This document shows positions 26,038-35,922 of a stretch of 64,000 bases of DNA, in pieces (position 1 is the stretch's first letter; each line of letters starts with the position of its first letter). Position numbers and translations under genes: made by a program. This DNA comes from Agromyces albus (lineage in GTDB: Bacteria; Actinomycetota; Actinomycetes; Actinomycetales; Microbacteriaceae): positions 184,800 through 248,799 of the forward strand of contig NZ_SDPN01000001.1 in assembly GCF_004134825.1 (NCBI RefSeq), given 5' to 3'. The notes beneath the pieces are model-generated. The model was not told where the DNA came from, ran no database searches, and saw only the letters and a program-made list of their open reading frames with translations.

Positions 26038-26988
26038 CTACAGCTCGAGCACGAGGCGTGGGCACGCCGCCCGTGACACGCAGATCATCATGCGATCGTT
26101 CGCGCGCTGCTCTTCAGGGCTCAGGATCGAGTCGCGGTGGTCGACGTCACCCTCGACCACGACGGTCTCGCACGTGCCGCACGTGCCCTCGCGGCACGAG
26201 GAGAGCACGAAGAGCCCCGCCTCCTCGACGACGTCGAGCACGGTGCGCTCGGGGGGCACCGTGAGGGTCTCGCCCGAGAGCAGGAGCTCGACCTCGAAGG
26301 ACTCGTGCAGTACCGGTTCGGCGAGCGGCTTGGCCTCGAAGCGCTCGACGTGCAGCGTCGATGGCGGCCAGCTGTTCGAGAACGAGGCGAGCTCGTCGAT
26401 CATGCGCGCGGGGCCGCACGCGTACACGAGCTCTCCCGCTCGCGGGGTCAGCGCTGCGAGGTCGAGGCGGCGGCCCTCATCGGCGACGTGCAGCCGCACC
26501 CGTTCGCCCCCGAGCGAGGCGAGTTCGGATGCGAAGGCCATCCGTGACGTCGAGCTTCCCGCATAGTCGAGGGTCCAGGAGGCACCGGATGCCTCGGCGG
26601 CGCGGATCATCGGCAGCAGCGGCGTGATGCCGATGCCCCCTGCGACGAAACGGTAGCTCGCGGCATCCGTCATCGCGAAGTGGTTCCAGGGACCGCGCAC
26701 GCGAATCGACCCGCCCACTTCGAGGAGCTCGTGCACCCAATCGGAGCCACCGCGGCCGCGCTCCTCGCGGAGCACGCCGATCGTCCAGACGTCGCAATCG
26801 GCCGGGTCGCCGCAGAGCGAGTACTGGCGTTCGACGCCGATCGGGAGCAGGAGGTCGAGGTGCGCACCCGGCCGCCACTCGGGGAACGGCTCGCCATCGG
26901 CGCGCTCGAGTTCGACACGCACGACGCGCTCGGCGACCGCCGTTCGGCCGCGCACGATCACCTCGAATTCGGGGGCGATCGCGGTCAT
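26038..26988 (-). CDS. PDR/VanB family ferredoxin-NAD(P)H reductase (oxygenase electron-transfer component)
   Basis: A 316-residue flavin and iron-sulfur protein that passes electrons from NAD(P)H to a terminal oxygenase in the phthalate dioxygenase/vanillate demethylase reductase group. Order: flavin domain (RQYSLCGDP, about 72-80), NAD(P) domain (GIGITPLLPMIRAAE), C-terminal plant-type 2Fe-2S domain (SSCREGTCGTCE plus a later cysteine). The usual partner, a Rieske or other oxygenase, is not in the window. ATGA overlap with the upstream regulator gene shows co-transcription with it. Confidence 0.92.
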   Translation of the reverse strand: MTAIAPEFEVIVRGRTAVAERVVRVELERADGEPFPEWRPGAHLDLLLPIGVERQYSLCGDPADCDVWTIGVLREERGRGGSDWVHELLEVGGSIRVRGPWNHFAMTDAASYRFVAGGIGITPLLPMIRAAEASGASWTLDYAGSSTSRMAFASELASLGGERVRLHVADEGRRLDLAALTPRAGELVYACGPARMIDELASFSNSWPPSTLHVERFEAKPLAEPVLHESFEVELLLSGETLTVPPERTVLDVVEEAGLFVLSSCREGTCGTCETVVVEGDVDHRDSILSPEEQRANDRMMICVSRAACPRLVLEL

Positions 26989-27671
26989 GAGCCGGTGCGC
27001 TCCGTGCCGGAAGTCGGGTCCGGAGCAGGGCCCGCCGTCGGGCCGGGCGAGGTGCCGGCATCCGGTTGGATCCGCTGCTTCACCACGAGCACCTTGTACA
27101 CGCCGCCATCGGGTGAGCGCCAGCGGTGGGGCGTGCCGCCGCGATAGGAGAACGCTTGTCCGGCGTGCAGCACGCGGGTCTCGGCGCCGCCGAAATCACC
27201 TTCGACCAAGCCGTCGACCACGTAGCAGAACTCCTCCTCGTCGTGCACGAAGTACTCGCCGAAGTCGCGATTGCGGGCGACGAACTCCATGGGCGTGAAG
27301 GCGGATGCGCCGGTCACGAGCACCCGGGCCGAGCCCTCGGCGAACGGGCCGGAGACGCCGACCCCCTCGTCGATGACGACGGCACCCGAAGTCGGCATCG
27401 CGGCGGGCGCGGATTGCGCGAGCGCAGCGAAGAGCTCCACCTGCGTGGTGCCGAGTGCGCGGGCGATGCGTTCGAGGGAGGCGAAGCTCGGTCGTGCCCT
27501 GCCGTTCTCGACCTGGCTGATGAACGGGTGCGAGAGGCCCGAGAGCTCGGCGACCTGCACGAGCGTGAGGGACCTCGCCAGGCGCAGGCTGCGGATGCGG
27601 GCACCCACGAGCTGGACCTGCCGGTCGATGGCGACGCCCTCGTTGTGCGCGCCGTGTTTCACCCTCGGCAT
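26985..27671 (-). CDS. XRE-cupin transcriptional regulator
   Basis: A 228-residue one-component regulator: HTH_3 at about 17-72 (VGARIRSLRLARSLTLVQVAELSGLSHPFISQVENG in sense, recognition helix SHPFISQVE) and a C-terminal cupin_2 ligand domain (about 120-200; EEFCYVVDGLVEGDF, GQAFSYRGGTPHRWRS). The layout matches PuuR-like regulators of amine and heterocycle catabolism. The ATG at 27671 follows GGAGG. It is divergent from the amidohydrolase-ABC operon, with a paired operator between them, and most likely controls both sides. Confidence 0.9.
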   Translation of the reverse strand: MPRVKHGAHNEGVAIDRQVQLVGARIRSLRLARSLTLVQVAELSGLSHPFISQVENGRARPSFASLERIARALGTTQVELFAALAQSAPAAMPTSGAVVIDEGVGVSGPFAEGSARVLVTGASAFTPMEFVARNRDFGEYFVHDEEEFCYVVDGLVEGDFGGAETRVLHAGQAFSYRGGTPHRWRSPDGGVYKVLVVKQRIQPDAGTSPGPTAGPAPDPTSGTERTGS

Positions 27672-27727
27672 CTCATCTCCCTCCCCTGCGCCCGTGGTTC
27701 GGCGCCCAACTCCGCGGCGTCTCGGAA

Positions 27728-27740
27728 CCGAAACATTCGG
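27728..27740. promoter_or_regulatory. Inverted repeat CCGAA-N3-TTCGG in the divergent region
   Basis: A perfect 5+5 bp inverted repeat with a 3-nt centre, 57 nt from the start of the XRE-cupin gene. It could be a second site for that regulator, or part of its promoter. Confidence 0.4.
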
Positions 27741-27780
27741 GTTACGCAGGCGAAACCCCGCGTCCGTACGCTCGATCCTG

Positions 27781-27808
27781 TTGAGAACATCAACATTGAG
27801 AGTATCAA
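27781..27808. promoter_or_regulatory. Paired operator TTGA-N5-TCAA (two copies, 15-bp spacing)
   Basis: TTGAGAACATCAA (27781-27793) and TTGAGAGTATCAA (27796-27808) are two dyads of the same form, offset by 15 bp, between the XRE-cupin gene and the catabolic operon. The stretch is strikingly AT-rich for this genome, so it probably overlaps the operon promoter. Confidence 0.7.
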
Positions 27809-27871
27809 CATTCGCCGCCCGACGACGTGCAGCATCCACACCCCACGACCGCTTGTCAGGAGGCGAACACC

Positions 27872-29125
27872 GTGCGTGCCGAGCCCGTCACACTGCTCCG
27901 CCAGGCCACGCTGATCGACGGCCGCGTCGCTGACGTCGCCATCGTCGGCGACACCGTGACCGACGTGCTCCCGGCGGGCACTGCGATTGTGACGGATGCC
28001 GCGAGCTCCGTCGACCTCACCGGCTACGTGCTGCTGCCGGCTGCGGCCGAACCGCATGCGCACCTCGACAAGGCGCTCACGTGGGACATGATCAACCCGC
28101 CCTTCGGCGACCTCGAGCGCGCGATCGCGAGCTTCCACGCATTCCAGGAGCATCTCTCCGAAGACGACATCTATAACAGGGCGCACGCGGCCGCGCTGAA
28201 GTTGCTGCGCGCGGGCACCACCGCGATCCGCAGCCACGTGAACATCCTCCCTGGCGACCGCCCGTATCGCGGCGTCGACGCCCTCGTTCGGCTCCGCGAC
28301 GACCTCGCCGGCCTCGTCGACCTCGAGCTCGTCGCGCTCCCCCCGGTCGGCATGGACGACGAGACCATCGAGGGCGCGCTCGACCGCGGCCTCGATCTCG
28401 CGGGCGGCGCACCGCACCTCGCAGCCGACCCGCACGCAGAGGTACGGCGACTCGTCGCCATCGCCGACCGCCGCGGCATCGGCGTCGACCTGCACACCGA
28501 CGAGTCGCTCGACGGACCCATGACGATGCGCGAGTTCGCGCGCATCGTGCGCGAGTGGCCCGAGCACCTCGTGCGCACAGCGGGTCACAGCGTGCGTCTC
28601 GGCACGCTGCCCGCAGAGGAGCTCGCCGTGGTCATCGCCGAGCTCATCGAAGCCGGAATCGGCGTCGTGAGCCTGCCGATCACGAACCTCTACCTGCAGG
28701 GCCGGCGGCATCCCGTCTCCACGCCGCGCGGGCTCACGGCACTCCGCTCACTCATCGACGCGGGTGCCATCGTCGGCGCAGGCGCCGACAACGTGCGCGA
28801 CCCGTTCAACCCGCTCGGCCGCAGTGATGCGCTCGAGACGGCAGCCCTCTTGGTCATCGCCGGGCACCTCGACCTCGAAGACTCCTGGCACCTCGTCTCG
28901 AACGGCGCCCGTGCGGTGATGCGGATGCCCCCCGCCGACGCCGTGCCGGGCGCGGCAGCCGAGTTCGTGGCGGTGCGCGGGGCGAGCCTCGGCGAAGTCA
29001 TCGCCGAGGCATCCGCCGAACGCATCGTCATCCACGCGGGCCACGTCGTGGCCCGCAGCACCGTCGACCACCAGATCGCCGAGCCGGCACCACAGCCGGC
29101 CGGACTCCTCATCGGAAAGGGGTGA
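27872..29125 (+). CDS. Amidohydrolase, cytosine deaminase/AtzC-like
   Basis: A 417-residue mononuclear-metal amidohydrolase with the complete ligand set: HAH (His62, His64), His208 in VDLHTDE, His239 in TAGHS and Asp306 in GADNVRDPFNPLG. This pattern is that of cytosine deaminase and N-isopropylammelide hydrolase, which remove an amine from a cyclic amidine. GTG at 27872 is chosen for AGGAGG eight nt upstream. First gene of the operon with the ABC transporter (the ATPase starts eight nt after its stop), so the imported compound is probably its substrate or a precursor (inference). Confidence 0.9.
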   Translation: MRAEPVTLLRQATLIDGRVADVAIVGDTVTDVLPAGTAIVTDAASSVDLTGYVLLPAAAEPHAHLDKALTWDMINPPFGDLERAIASFHAFQEHLSEDDIYNRAHAAALKLLRAGTTAIRSHVNILPGDRPYRGVDALVRLRDDLAGLVDLELVALPPVGMDDETIEGALDRGLDLAGGAPHLAADPHAEVRRLVAIADRRGIGVDLHTDESLDGPMTMREFARIVREWPEHLVRTAGHSVRLGTLPAEELAVVIAELIEAGIGVVSLPITNLYLQGRRHPVSTPRGLTALRSLIDAGAIVGAGADNVRDPFNPLGRSDALETAALLVIAGHLDLEDSWHLVSNGARAVMRMPPADAVPGAAAEFVAVRGASLGEVIAEASAERIVIHAGHVVARSTVDHQIAEPAPQPAGLLIGKG

Positions 29126-29132
29126 GTCACGC

Positions 29133-29896
<764 letters not shown>

Positions 29897-29900
<4 letters not shown>

Positions 29901-30826
29901 GCACCGAACGCGTCGTCAATGACGGCATCGACACGGCCGAGGCGACCCGAGACCTCATGGGCGCCGAGCGGCAGGCTCTCGAGCATCACGACACCGAACT
30001 GGAGATCGCGCCGACCACGGCCGCCGCGGTGCCGCTGAAGCGTCGCGGCTCTCGTGGCGGCATCGCGAACTGGGGGCCCCCGGTCGCCGTCGCCGTCCTC
30101 ATCGTGGGCCTCTGGTACTTCGTCGGCTCGGTGGTCCTCGAGCCCTCGAAGTCCTACCTGCTGCCGCCGCCGCATGAGGTCTTCGCGGTCTACTTCAACC
30201 CGAAAGTCGCGCCCGACATGTACGAGGCGCTCTGGAACACGGCGGTCGTGGCCCTCGGCGGGCTCTTCATCGCGATCGTGCTCGGCATCGTCTGGGCCGT
30301 CGCGATGAACCAGGCGAAGTGGATCGAGCGCTCGCTCTACCCCTACGCGGTCATCCTGCAGACGATCCCGATCCTCGCCCTCGTGCCGCTCATCGGTTTC
30401 TGGTTCGGCTTCGACTTCGCAGCGCGCGTCATCGTGGCGATCCTCATCGCGCTCTTCCCGATGGTCTCGAACACGCTCTTCGGCCTGCAGTCGGTCGACG
30501 CCGCCCAGCGCGAGCTCTTCACGCTGCAGCGGTCGAGCCGGTGGATCGTGCTGAAGAAGCTGCAGTTCCCCGCCGCGCTTCCGGCGATCTTCGCGGGCAT
30601 GCGCATCTCCGCCGGCCTCGCGGTGGTCGGCGCGATCGTCGGCGACTTCTTCTTCCAGCGCGGCACGCCGGGAATCGGCGCGCTCATCTCGAAGTACCAG
30701 GCGCGCCTGAACGCCGAGCCCCTCTTCGCGGCGATCATTCTCGCCTCGCTCTTCGGCGTCGTCGTTTTCTGGTTCTTCGGCTGGTTCGGCAAGCGAGTCG
30801 TCGGCAAGTGGTACGACTTCGCCTGA
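29897..30826 (+). CDS. ABC transporter permease, NitT/TauT type
   Basis: A 309-residue membrane permease. A 55-residue charged cytoplasmic N-terminus precedes six hydrophobic helices; the EAA loop is DAAQRELFTLQRSSRWIVLKKL, and the late GDFFFQRGTPGIGALISKYQ segment is conserved in SsuC/TauC-like permeases. Translation is coupled to the ATPase gene by ATGA. Only one permease gene, so a homodimer is expected. Confidence 0.93.
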
Positions 30827-30907
30827 CCCCCTCCCCCAGCAGTACTCCACGACATCACCCCGCACCACCGGCACCCGCCACAGCACCCCCACCACAGAGG
30901 AGATCCC

Positions 30908-32071
30908 ATGCGCACCACCACCACGCGCGCGGTCGCGGTCGCCGGCTTCATGGCCGGCGGCCTCGCCCTCGCGGCCTGCAGCAGCTCCGCGAGCGGCGAT
31001 ACCGCCGACGCACCCCACCTGGAGATCGGCTCCGTCGACCTCGCGGCAGCCGGCTGCCCCGCCGACATCAAGATCCAGACCGACTGGAACCCCGAGGCCG
31101 AGCACGGCCACCTGTACGAACTCGTCGGCGACGACTATACGATCGACGACTCGATCAAGTCGGTCACCGGGCCGCTCATGGCAAGCGGCGAGTACACGGG
31201 CGTCGACGTCACGATCCTGGCCGGAGGCCCCGCCACCGGGTTCACCCAGCCGAACGCGCAGATGTACGACGACGACTCCATCTTCCTGGCGTACGTCGGC
31301 ACCGACGAGTCCATCGCGCACGCGAGCGACCTGCCGACCGTGGGCGTGTTCGCACCCCTTGAGAAGGACCCGCAGATGATCATGTGGGACCCCGAGACAC
31401 TCCCCGACGTGACGAGCATCGCCGACCTCGGCACCGAGGGCACGACGATCCGCGTCTTCCCCGGCGGCACGTACGTCGACTACTTCGTCGGCGCCGGCAT
31501 CCTGCAGGCCGACCAGGTGGACGCGACGTACGACGGCAGCCCCGCCGTCTTCGTCTCCGAGGGGGGCACCGTCGCACAGCAGGGCTTCGCCTCGGCCGAG
31601 CCGTACATCTACCAGAACGAGATCACGGAGTGGGGCAAGCCCGTCGAGTACGAGCTCATCAACGACGCCGGCTACCCGAAGTACGCCGCCGTGCTCTCGC
31701 TCAAGCCCGAGGCCGTCACCGAGTACGCCGACTGCCTCACCGAGCTCGTGCCGGTGCTGCAACAGGCGGAGATCGACTTCTTCGCGAGCCCCGACGCGAC
31801 GAACGAGCTCATCCTCGAGCTCATCGACGCGTACGACACCGGATGGCTCTACTCGCAAGAGGTCGCCGACTTCTCGGTCGAGACCATGAAGAGGGAGCTC
31901 GTCGGCAACGGCCCCGACGACATCCTGGGCAACCTCGACCCCGCCCGGGTGCAGGAGCTCTTCGACATCGTCACGCCGATCTACGCCGAGCAGGGCTTCG
32001 AGGTGCCAGAAGACCTGACCGCCGAAGACCTCTACACCAATGAGTTCATCGACGAGTCGATCGGCTTCTAG
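30908..32071 (+). CDS. ABC transporter substrate-binding lipoprotein, NMT1/ThiY-like
   Basis: A 387-residue lipid-anchored binding protein: signal peptide ending in lipobox ALAAC (cysteine about residue 23), then a type II binding fold with KIQTDWNPEAEHGHLYELVGDDY, the usual thiamine-precursor/nitrate-type N-terminal strand and helix. AGAGGAGA precedes the ATG. The acidic composition and length differ from taurine-binding proteins; pyrimidine, flavin-related or other N-heterocycle ligands are all possible. It is the specificity determinant of the operon. Confidence 0.88.
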   Translation: MRTTTTRAVAVAGFMAGGLALAACSSSASGDTADAPHLEIGSVDLAAAGCPADIKIQTDWNPEAEHGHLYELVGDDYTIDDSIKSVTGPLMASGEYTGVDVTILAGGPATGFTQPNAQMYDDDSIFLAYVGTDESIAHASDLPTVGVFAPLEKDPQMIMWDPETLPDVTSIADLGTEGTTIRVFPGGTYVDYFVGAGILQADQVDATYDGSPAVFVSEGGTVAQQGFASAEPYIYQNEITEWGKPVEYELINDAGYPKYAAVLSLKPEAVTEYADCLTELVPVLQQAEIDFFASPDATNELILELIDAYDTGWLYSQEVADFSVETMKRELVGNGPDDILGNLDPARVQELFDIVTPIYAEQGFEVPEDLTAEDLYTNEFIDESIGF

Positions 32072-32157
32072 CCGGCGAGCGGATGCCGCGCCGAGCTGCG
32101 ACCCAGCTGCAGCGCGCGGCATCCGCACCCCCGTTTCCCACACCCGGAGGATCCCGA

Positions 32158-33510
32158 ATGACCCCGACCACTCCCGACCTCGCCGGTCTCGTCGCCACGC
32201 TCACCGATCTGCTCGGCGAGCGCGGCGTGAGCGTCGACCTCGCGACGCGCGAGCGCGCGTCCGTCGACGGCTGCAAGCTCTCGCCGGTGATCTCGGCGAA
32301 GCTCCCCCTCGGACTCGCCGACGTCGTCGCCTACCCCACGTCTGCCGAACAGATCGCGCAGGTGGTCGCCGCCGCGGTGCGCCACGGCGTGTCGATCACC
32401 CCACGAGGCAAGGGAACCGGGAACTACGGGCAGGGCATCCCGATGTCGGGAGGCCTCGTGCTCGACATGAGCCGTGCGCGCACGATCGTCGAGGTCGGCG
32501 ACGGGTTCGTCACGGCCGACGCGGGCGCCGTGCTGGCCATGATCGAGAACCAGGCGTGGTCGGCAGGCCAGCAGCTGCTGCTCTATCCGTCGACGGCGCA
32601 GAGCACGCTCGGCGGCTTCCTCTCGGGCGGCTCCGGCGGCACGGGCTCGATCGCCCACGGCGTCATCGCCGGCGGACCGTTCGTGGTCGCCCTCGACGTG
32701 GTGCACGCGACCGGCGACGCCGACCTCGTACACGTCGAGGGCGAGGCCGCGCAACCGTACCTGCACAATTACGGCACCGCCGGGATCATCGCGCGAGCGA
32801 CCGTGCGACTCGAGCCCCTGCAGGAGTGGCGTGCGTTCTACGCGAGCTTCGACGACTTCTCGCAAGCGCTCTCGATCATCCGCCAGGTCGGCGATCTCGA
32901 GCCGACGCCGCGGCTGGTCTCAGCCGACCTTCCCACGCTCGCCGATGCCCTGCCGTCGAACACCGGCATCCCGAAGGGGCGGGCGAGCCTGCGGGCGATC
33001 CTCGACGCTCGGGCGGTTGCCGCGGCATCCGCGCTCGTCGAATCGGCCGGCGGCGTCGTCGAAGACGTGCGCGACGGCGCCCAGGAGGTCATGAGGCTGA
33101 GCATGATCTCGTACAACCATCCGATCGAGTGGCTGCAGAAGGCCTACCCCGGCACCTACTTCCACGTCGAGGTCGGCGGTGACGCCCTCGTCGAGCGCAT
33201 CGACGAGGTGCACGCCGTCTACCCCGGCGGAATGCTGCACATCGAGGCGCAGAAGGGCCGGCCGATCGGCATGCTCGCGGGCGAGTATGAGAGTGAGGAG
33301 GCCGTCGTCGCCGGCTTTGCGACGCTCGCCGCGCTCGGCGTGAACACGCACAATCCGCACCAGTGGTATGTCGACGTCGAGATCGAGCGCACGCGCGAGC
33401 TGAAGGCCGAGACCGACCCGCGAGCGCTCCTGAACCCCGGCAAGCTCCCCGCCCCGGCTCCCACGACGGCCGTGAGCAATCCCCTCATGGTCAGCGGAAC
33501 CACCGCATGA
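32158..33510 (+). CDS. FAD-binding oxidoreductase, PCMH/GlcD-like
   Basis: A 450-residue flavoenzyme of the vanillyl-alcohol oxidase/glycolate oxidase group. The PCMH domain (about 35-210) shows VVAYPTSAEQIAQVVAAAVRHG, the FAD-binding PRGKGTGNYGQG and STLGGFLSGGSGGTGS motifs. No iron-sulfur cysteines. The C-terminal cap is of GlcD type and ends LLNPGKLP, as in many members. The likely substrate is an alpha-hydroxy acid, alcohol or amine produced in this pathway. ATG at 32158 follows GGAGG; the ATGA overlap joins it to the creatininase gene. Confidence 0.88.
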   Translation: MTPTTPDLAGLVATLTDLLGERGVSVDLATRERASVDGCKLSPVISAKLPLGLADVVAYPTSAEQIAQVVAAAVRHGVSITPRGKGTGNYGQGIPMSGGLVLDMSRARTIVEVGDGFVTADAGAVLAMIENQAWSAGQQLLLYPSTAQSTLGGFLSGGSGGTGSIAHGVIAGGPFVVALDVVHATGDADLVHVEGEAAQPYLHNYGTAGIIARATVRLEPLQEWRAFYASFDDFSQALSIIRQVGDLEPTPRLVSADLPTLADALPSNTGIPKGRASLRAILDARAVAAASALVESAGGVVEDVRDGAQEVMRLSMISYNHPIEWLQKAYPGTYFHVEVGGDALVERIDEVHAVYPGGMLHIEAQKGRPIGMLAGEYESEEAVVAGFATLAALGVNTHNPHQWYVDVEIERTRELKAETDPRALLNPGKLPAPAPTTAVSNPLMVSGTTA

Positions 33511-34340
33511 GCCGTCTACTCGAGGAGCTCTCGGGGCCGGCCGTCACCCGCACCCTCACGGCTGACTCCGTGCTCGTGCTGCCGACCGGGGCGATCGAGC
33601 ATCACGGCGACCACCTCCCGCTCGCGACCGACCGCATCATGGCCGAGGCCGTCGCGACGGCCGCCGTCGAGCGCGCGGTTGCGCGTGGCGTCGACGCGTG
33701 GCTCCTGCATCCGCTCGCATATACCAAGTCCGACGAGCACAGCTGGGCGCCCGGCACGATGTGGCTCTCGGGCGAGACGCTCATGGCGACCCTCGTCGAT
33801 CTCGGCCGGTCGGTCGCGATGACGCCCGCTCGGAGGCTCGTCTTCCTGAACGGCCACGGCGGCAACGTCGCCCTGCTGCAGGTCTCGCTCCGCACGCTGC
33901 GCCGGCGCTTCGGCCTGCAGACGTTCCTCATGGGCTTCCCCGTGCCCGCGGGCGACGGCGAGGTGGGCCCCGACGAGCTCGGGTACGGCATCCACGGCGG
34001 GCACGGCGAGACCTCGCTCATGCTCCACCTGCGACCCGATCTCGTCGACCTCGGCCGCGCCGAACGGCGGGTGCCCGACCACTTGGGCGCCCACCCGCGC
34101 ATCGGGTTCCATTCGACGCCCGTGATCATGGGCTGGCTGAGCAACGACTTCCACCCAGACGGCGTGATCGGTGATCCGACCGGTGCGGATGCCACGCACG
34201 GGGCAGCGATCTTCGAGACCGCCGTCGAGGAGAGCGCACACTCGCTCGAGGAGATCGCGCGGTTCGACCCGGTGCCGCCGATCAGCAGAGCCGCTGGCGA
34301 ACCGACCGGCGACATCCCCGGCGGGACGCGCCAAGCTTGA
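33507..34340 (+). CDS. Creatininase family amidohydrolase
   Basis: A 277-residue dinuclear metal cyclic-amidase-fold enzyme. Metal ligands are recognisable: Glu31, His33 and Asp42 in PTGAIEHHGDHLPLATD, His in LNGHGGN, and Glu in HGGHGETS. Family members open creatinine, act on formamidopyrimidine nucleotides (ArfB) or cut mycofactocin peptides (MftE); this one has no radical-SAM partner, so a catabolic cyclic-amide or amidine role is the better guess. Translation is coupled to the FAD oxidase gene. Confidence 0.92.
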   Translation: MSRLLEELSGPAVTRTLTADSVLVLPTGAIEHHGDHLPLATDRIMAEAVATAAVERAVARGVDAWLLHPLAYTKSDEHSWAPGTMWLSGETLMATLVDLGRSVAMTPARRLVFLNGHGGNVALLQVSLRTLRRRFGLQTFLMGFPVPAGDGEVGPDELGYGIHGGHGETSLMLHLRPDLVDLGRAERRVPDHLGAHPRIGFHSTPVIMGWLSNDFHPDGVIGDPTGADATHGAAIFETAVEESAHSLEEIARFDPVPPISRAAGEPTGDIPGGTRQA

Positions 34341-34371
34341 GGCATCCGGAGCATGGAGAGGGAACGCCCGC

Positions 34372-35019
34372 ATGAGTGAACCTGAGCCCCGCCTTGTGAC
34401 GATCACGAGCACGCAGGCGTTCGGCGAGGACCAGCCGAACCCCGACGAGACCCTGCCCGACCCGCTGGCCCTGCTCGGCGGGTGGCTGCCGGCGAACACC
34501 GATGAACTCCGGCCGCTGATGACGCTCGCGACGATCGATGCCGACGGCTACCCCGACTCGCGCAACGTGCTGCTCAGCGAGTTCGACGGCGAGGCGCTCT
34601 TCTTCCACACCGACGCCCGGAGCCGGAAGGCGAGCGAGCTCGCGGCGAACCCGCGCGTCTCGCTTACCTTCGTCTGGTCTGAACTCGGTCGGCAGCTCAC
34701 CGTGGTGGGCGACGCGGAGCCCGCCTCCGCCGAGGAGGCCGCCGCCGTCTTCGCGTCCCGCTCCCGCTATCTGCAGCTCCTCGCCTGGTCGAACACCTCG
34801 GAGCTCGCCGAGCGCGGCGTCGCGGCGCGCCGGGAGGCGTGGGCCGCCTTCGCCGCGGAACACCCCGACGGCACGCTCGACGCACCCCCGACCTGGGTGG
34901 GGTTCCGAGTGACGCCGCGCCGCATCACGTTCTGGCGGGGCGACCTCGACGGCCCGAGCAACCGCGTCGAGTACACGCGATCTGGCGACGGCTGGAGCGC
35001 CGAACGCCTCCCCGGCTGA
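34372..35019 (+). CDS. Pyridoxamine 5'-phosphate oxidase-like flavoprotein
   Basis: A 215-residue split-barrel FMN protein close in plan to PdxH: MTLATIDADGYPDSRNVLLSEFDGEALFFHTDARSRKA (FMN phosphate contacts in sense), NPRVSLTFVWSELGRQL, and a C-terminal dimerisation piece that ends RVEYTRSGDGWSAERLPG, where true PdxH ends in RLxP. So it could be a genuine pyridoxine oxidase or a recruited flavin oxidoreductase of this pathway. The ATG follows AGAGGGA. It ends three nt before a dispersed repeat. Confidence 0.87.
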   Translation: MSEPEPRLVTITSTQAFGEDQPNPDETLPDPLALLGGWLPANTDELRPLMTLATIDADGYPDSRNVLLSEFDGEALFFHTDARSRKASELAANPRVSLTFVWSELGRQLTVVGDAEPASAEEAAAVFASRSRYLQLLAWSNTSELAERGVAARREAWAAFAAEHPDGTLDAPPTWVGFRVTPRRITFWRGDLDGPSNRVEYTRSGDGWSAERLPG

Positions 35020-35022
35020 CCC

Positions 35023-35063
35023 GGTGGTTGAGTAGCCCGCGGAGCAGGCGTATCGAAACCACC
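35023..35063 (-). repeat. Dispersed palindromic repeat (copy 3)
   Basis: GGTGGTTGAGTAG … TATCGAAACCACC, 41 bp, nearly the same as the copy at 24635 and in the same orientation. It sits between two genes of the catabolic operon and may partially terminate transcription there. Confidence 0.8.
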
Positions 35064-35087
35064 CCGACCCGTCGAACCGGAGCCAGC

Positions 35088-35843
35088 ATGATCACTCCCG
35101 AAGCACCCGCACCTCTCGCCGGCCGACGCGCGATCGTCACCGGGGCTGCGCGAGGCATCGGCGCCGCCATCGCCTCCCGACTCGCGGCGTCGGGCGCACG
35201 GGTCGCAATCCTCGACCTCCTCGAGGAGTCGGGACGCGAGCACGCCGAGCGGATCGGAGGCGACTTCCACCACGTCGACCTCGGTGATGCCGACGACACG
35301 AAGCGTGCGGTCGGTGCGGCGATCGACGGGCTCGGCGGCATCGACGTGCTCGTGAACAACGCCGGCATCCTGCGGTTCGCGCCCCTGCTCGAGATCGACG
35401 TGTCCGAATGGGACCAGACGTTCGCCATCAACACCCGCTCGATGCTCGTCACCACGCAAACGGCGGCGCGGGCGATGATCGCGGCCGGGCACGGCGGCAA
35501 GATGATCAACCTGGCGAGCATGGCCGGCAAGGCCGGCGGGCAGGGCCATGCGCACTACGCGGCATCGAAGGCGGCGGTGATCGCGCTGACCCGCGTCACT
35601 GCGCTCGAACTTGGCCCGCACGGCATCACCGCCAACGCGCTCTGCCCCGGATACGTGCTCACTGAGATGGGAGCGGCGACCCGCACCGAAGCGGATGTCG
35701 CGGAGTGGGCGTCGTACTCGCCGCTCGGGCGCCTCGGCGTCGCCGACGACGTGGCCGGCGTCGCGCACTTCCTCGCGACCGACGACGCCGACTATCTCAC
35801 CGGCCAGGCGTTCAACGTCACCGGCGGCATGATCATGCACTGA
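35088..35843 (+). CDS. Short-chain dehydrogenase/reductase
   Basis: Classical SDR of 251 residues: TGAARGIGAA cofactor motif (about 19-28), DLGDAD adenine contact, NNAG at about 88-91, catalytic Ser-Tyr-Lys in NLASMAGKAGGQGHAHYAASK, and the C-terminal VTGGMIMH. An acidic residue after beta-2 (ILDLLEES) indicates NAD+ preference. Closest in feel to sorbitol/acetoin-type or FabG-like dehydrogenases. Last gene of the plus-strand catabolic cluster, probably oxidising an alcohol product. Confidence 0.9.
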   Translation: MITPEAPAPLAGRRAIVTGAARGIGAAIASRLAASGARVAILDLLEESGREHAERIGGDFHHVDLGDADDTKRAVGAAIDGLGGIDVLVNNAGILRFAPLLEIDVSEWDQTFAINTRSMLVTTQTAARAMIAAGHGGKMINLASMAGKAGGQGHAHYAASKAAVIALTRVTALELGPHGITANALCPGYVLTEMGAATRTEADVAEWASYSPLGRLGVADDVAGVAHFLATDDADYLTGQAFNVTGGMIMH

Positions 35844-35902
35844 GCCGCGGGTTCGGTGGCCACCTGCGTGCCAAGCCGCGAGGCATCCTCACCATAAATG
35901 AA

Positions 35903-35922
35903 GCGGATGCCGCGCCATCCGC
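35903..35922 (+). terminator. Hairpin after the SDR gene
   Basis: GCGGATG-ccgcgc-CATCCGC, a perfect 7-bp stem 60 nt past the SDR stop; no T tract. The stem also contains the genome's over-represented CGGATGCC octamer. The rest of 35844-36123 shows no gene. Confidence 0.45.

Noticed and set aside
33507..34340. MftE-type mycofactocin maturation creatininase
   Set aside because: No MftA, MftB or radical-SAM MftC gene nearby; the neighbours are transport and oxidation genes.
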